Assembly (NCBI GenBank): GCA_947504725.1
Contig: CANNHN010000013.1
Coordinates: forward strand, 1-64,000
Origin: Bacteroidota bacterium
Lineage (GTDB): Bacteria; Bacteroidota; Bacteroidia; 2-12-FULL-35-15
Length of the DNA: 64,000 bases
Reading direction: 5' to 3'
The notes under the pieces are model-generated. The model did not search any database and was not told the origin of the DNA. It saw only the letters and a list, made by a program, of their open reading frames with translations. Position numbers and translations under genes: made by a program. Positions 62,314 to 64,000 of this stretch are shown in pieces. How positions within the stretch are numbered: position 1 is the first letter of the stretch; each line of letters starts with the position of its first letter.

Positions 62314-63204
62314 ATGTCAAAAATTAAAGGAACAATTATTTTAGGATTTCTGCTATTAATAGCAGTATTCTCGAATGCTCAGCAATCACGTGTGACTGCT
62401 GCTTATGCGTTCTTGCAACAAAGCAAATTGGATAGCGCGAAAGCGAACATCGATGCTGCTGTTGTTCATCCTGAAACACAAACGGATGGTCAGGCATGGT
62501 ATATTCGTGGTTTTGTTTATAAAACGATTTACAATCAAAACGAAAAAGGAAATAAACAATCTAGTGCTAGGATAGAGGCGTTAGTTTCATTTAAAAAATC
62601 AGTTTCAATTGATCCTTCAGAAGAAAACACACAAGAAAACATTAAAAACATCAAGTATTTAGCAACTACACTTTACAATGATGCTGCTGCAAGTTTAGAT
62701 ACAATTGATTATAAAATTGCAATTAAGAATTTCGATCTTTTTAGAGAATATTATCTGTTAGTAGATCCTTCGAAAGAAAATTTCAAACAAAAAGAAATTG
62801 ATTTTTCAAATGCTATGGGTTCTGTTTATACCCGCATTTATGATGGTGATAGAAAAGTTAGACAAGAGTTTTTAGTTTTGGCTAAAGCATCTTACAATAA
62901 GGTTTTAGCAATTGATCCTAACAATATTAGTGCAAATTACAACATGGGTATTTTGTATTATAATCAAGCAGTACACTTAATTAATCAATCTGATTATGAT
63001 TTAGATATCGTTGCTTTAAACGATGTTCAAGACAACTCTATCAACTTATTTAAATCTTCTTTACCTTTTATGGAAAAAGCATATTCACTTGATCCAAACA
63101 GAAGAGAAACATTGTTGGGTTTATCGGGAATCTATTTTAGTTTAAATGAAAAAGAGAAATCGAATGAGTTTAAACAAAAATTAGAACAAATAGGTAACAA
63201 ATAA
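62314..63204 (+). CDS. TPR protein of the YfiR-sensor cluster
   Basis: 296 aa with a signal peptide (1-22, cut after SNA). TPR-like repeats run through the protein (QSRVTAAYAFLQQSKLDSAKANIDAA; AWYIRGFVYKTIYNQNEKGNKQSS; KASYNKVLAIDPNNISANYNMGILYYNQAVHL; ALDPNRRETLLGLSGIYFSLNEKEKS). Probably periplasmic. It lies between the YfiR gene and the HAMP sensor gene with 26- and 27-base spacers, so it is likely a partner of these. Confidence 0.85.
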   Translation: MSKIKGTIILGFLLLIAVFSNAQQSRVTAAYAFLQQSKLDSAKANIDAAVVHPETQTDGQAWYIRGFVYKTIYNQNEKGNKQSSARIEALVSFKKSVSIDPSEENTQENIKNIKYLATTLYNDAAASLDTIDYKIAIKNFDLFREYYLLVDPSKENFKQKEIDFSNAMGSVYTRIYDGDRKVRQEFLVLAKASYNKVLAIDPNNISANYNMGILYYNQAVHLINQSDYDLDIVALNDVQDNSINLFKSSLPFMEKAYSLDPNRRETLLGLSGIYFSLNEKEKSNEFKQKLEQIGNK

Positions 63205-63231
63205 CGATAAACAATTATCCTCAACATTTTT

Positions 63232-64000
63232 ATGAATTTAAGATTTACAATTGGTAGAAAGATCGGATTAGGCTTTGGCGTGATCATTCTATTGGTAATT
63301 GTAGCTTTCTGGCTTACGAATATTACTCTAAACGAAAGTCGTAAAAAAACAGATCAGGTAACTGAAATTTATAACCCATCCGTTGCTTCTCTAAAAGAAT
63401 TGAATTACCTTTTGATTCGTTCAAAATTTTTAATTACAAAATGGTTTTATGTTCAAACGGGAGATGATGCCAGTGACAAAAAGGCATTGCGCGTTTTAAT
63501 TAAAGATGAATATCCTTTATTGAAAACCAAAATCAAAAAATATTCTGTTAACTGGAATAAAGATGAACAAGAGAGTATTGAAGGAATCTTAGCACTTAAT
63601 GAACAAATGTTTAAAAGCTATGAAGACGATGTAATGCTTACTCTTAACTCATTTGAAACATATAATGATGCTGCTATTAAGTTCACAGCTTTAATTCCAT
63701 TTGAAGATCTCGATACGAAGTTTAAGGTTATTAATGAGAACTTAAGTATTCTTATTGATAAGCAAAATAAAAATGCTTCAACGAATTCAGATGAAATGTT
63801 GCTTTCGTTTTCTTCACTTCAACGAATTGTTCTTTGGTTATTTTTTATCTTACCATTTGGCGCGATCGTAATTGCCATTTTTACTGTTAGGACAATCGTT
63901 CGTCCAATTCATCAATTGAAAAAAATATTGGTAATGATGGGAAGAGGAGTGCTTCCAACTGAAAAAATTAAAGATAGAAACGATGAAATCGGTGAAATGT
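63232..64000 (+). CDS. HAMP-domain membrane sensor (partial, cut by window end)
   Basis: The first 256 codons of a longer gene. Membrane helix 1 (about 12-29), a helical periplasmic sensor region (about 32-200, with SLKELNYLLIRSKFLITKW), membrane helix 2 (about 201-223), and the start of a HAMP domain (RPIHQLKKILVMMGRG then RNDEIGEM). The output domain lies beyond 64000; a histidine kinase or hybrid kinase is likely. It follows YfiR and TPR genes in the same direction. Confidence 0.8.
   Translation, partial: MNLRFTIGRKIGLGFGVIILLVIVAFWLTNITLNESRKKTDQVTEIYNPSVASLKELNYLLIRSKFLITKWFYVQTGDDASDKKALRVLIKDEYPLLKTKIKKYSVNWNKDEQESIEGILALNEQMFKSYEDDVMLTLNSFETYNDAAIKFTALIPFEDLDTKFKVINENLSILIDKQNKNASTNSDEMLLSFSSLQRIVLWLFFILPFGAIVIAIFTVRTIVRPIHQLKKILVMMGRGVLPTEKIKDRNDEIGEM

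Overview
The window is about 64 kb of low-GC chromosomal DNA from a member of the Bacteroidota. The evidence is the complete MoxR/Bat operon, proteins with type A and type B type-IX-secretion (T9SS) sorting domains, SprB-like repeats, DUF4199, and several promoters of the Bacteroidota form TTTG-N19-TAnnTTTG. Genus and species cannot be read from the sequence. There is no rRNA, CRISPR array, transposase or phage module.

Layout. 0.1-1.5 kb: a tRNA cluster (Ser-GCT, Pro-TGG, Arg-TCT) on the minus strand, followed by a small GIY-YIG nuclease gene lying between tRNA-Arg and a second, broken copy of its 3' end. 1.6-6.4 kb: a family-5 solute-binding lipoprotein and two DppB/DppC-type permeases, without ATPases. 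6.4-12.2 kb: a beta-barrel protein, the murein-recycling ligase Mpl, an SRPBCC protein, DUF4199, Rho with a large disordered insert, and a YfcE-like phosphoesterase. 12.3-16.1 kb: a large T9SS type B adhesin-like protein. 16.3-24.7 kb: the eight-gene operon MoxR, DUF58, BatD-like, BatA, BatB, BatC, BatD, BatE. 24.9-30.4 kb: TruA, an MsbA-like ABC exporter and UvrA.

30.4-34.1 kb is more accessory: an ECF sigma factor, tandem repeats, a 62-aa ORF, a membrane sensor without an output domain, a YceI-like lipoprotein and a small membrane protein. 34.1-40.5 kb: a T9SS type A protein and an unusual overlapping gene string (copper-type P-ATPase, glycosyltransferase, methyltransferase). 40.5-43.8 kb: tRNA-His, an unrecognised TPR-like protein, two tandem paralogous small proteins and a PAS gene broken by a TGA. 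43.8-54.8 kb: DUF3999/DUF2339, an HTH protein, a thioredoxin, a POT peptide transporter, a DPP-IV-like peptidase, a GlcD-like oxidase and a Cys-rich membrane protein. 54.9-59.8 kb: an ECF sigma factor with an anti-sigma/TonB hybrid, then NlpC/P60, a DoxX/HTTM-like protein and a DUF2235 hydrolase. 59.9-64 kb: DUF4139, then a YfiR-TPR-HAMP sensor cluster cut by the window end.

Short palindromic repeats are scattered through the window. They lie between genes, inside the moxR operon, and in frame inside uvrA and the DUF2339 gene. The strongest unusual structure is the GIY-YIG cassette at the tRNA-Arg gene. The tandem small-protein locus at 42.5-43.1 kb is the least explained gene cluster.
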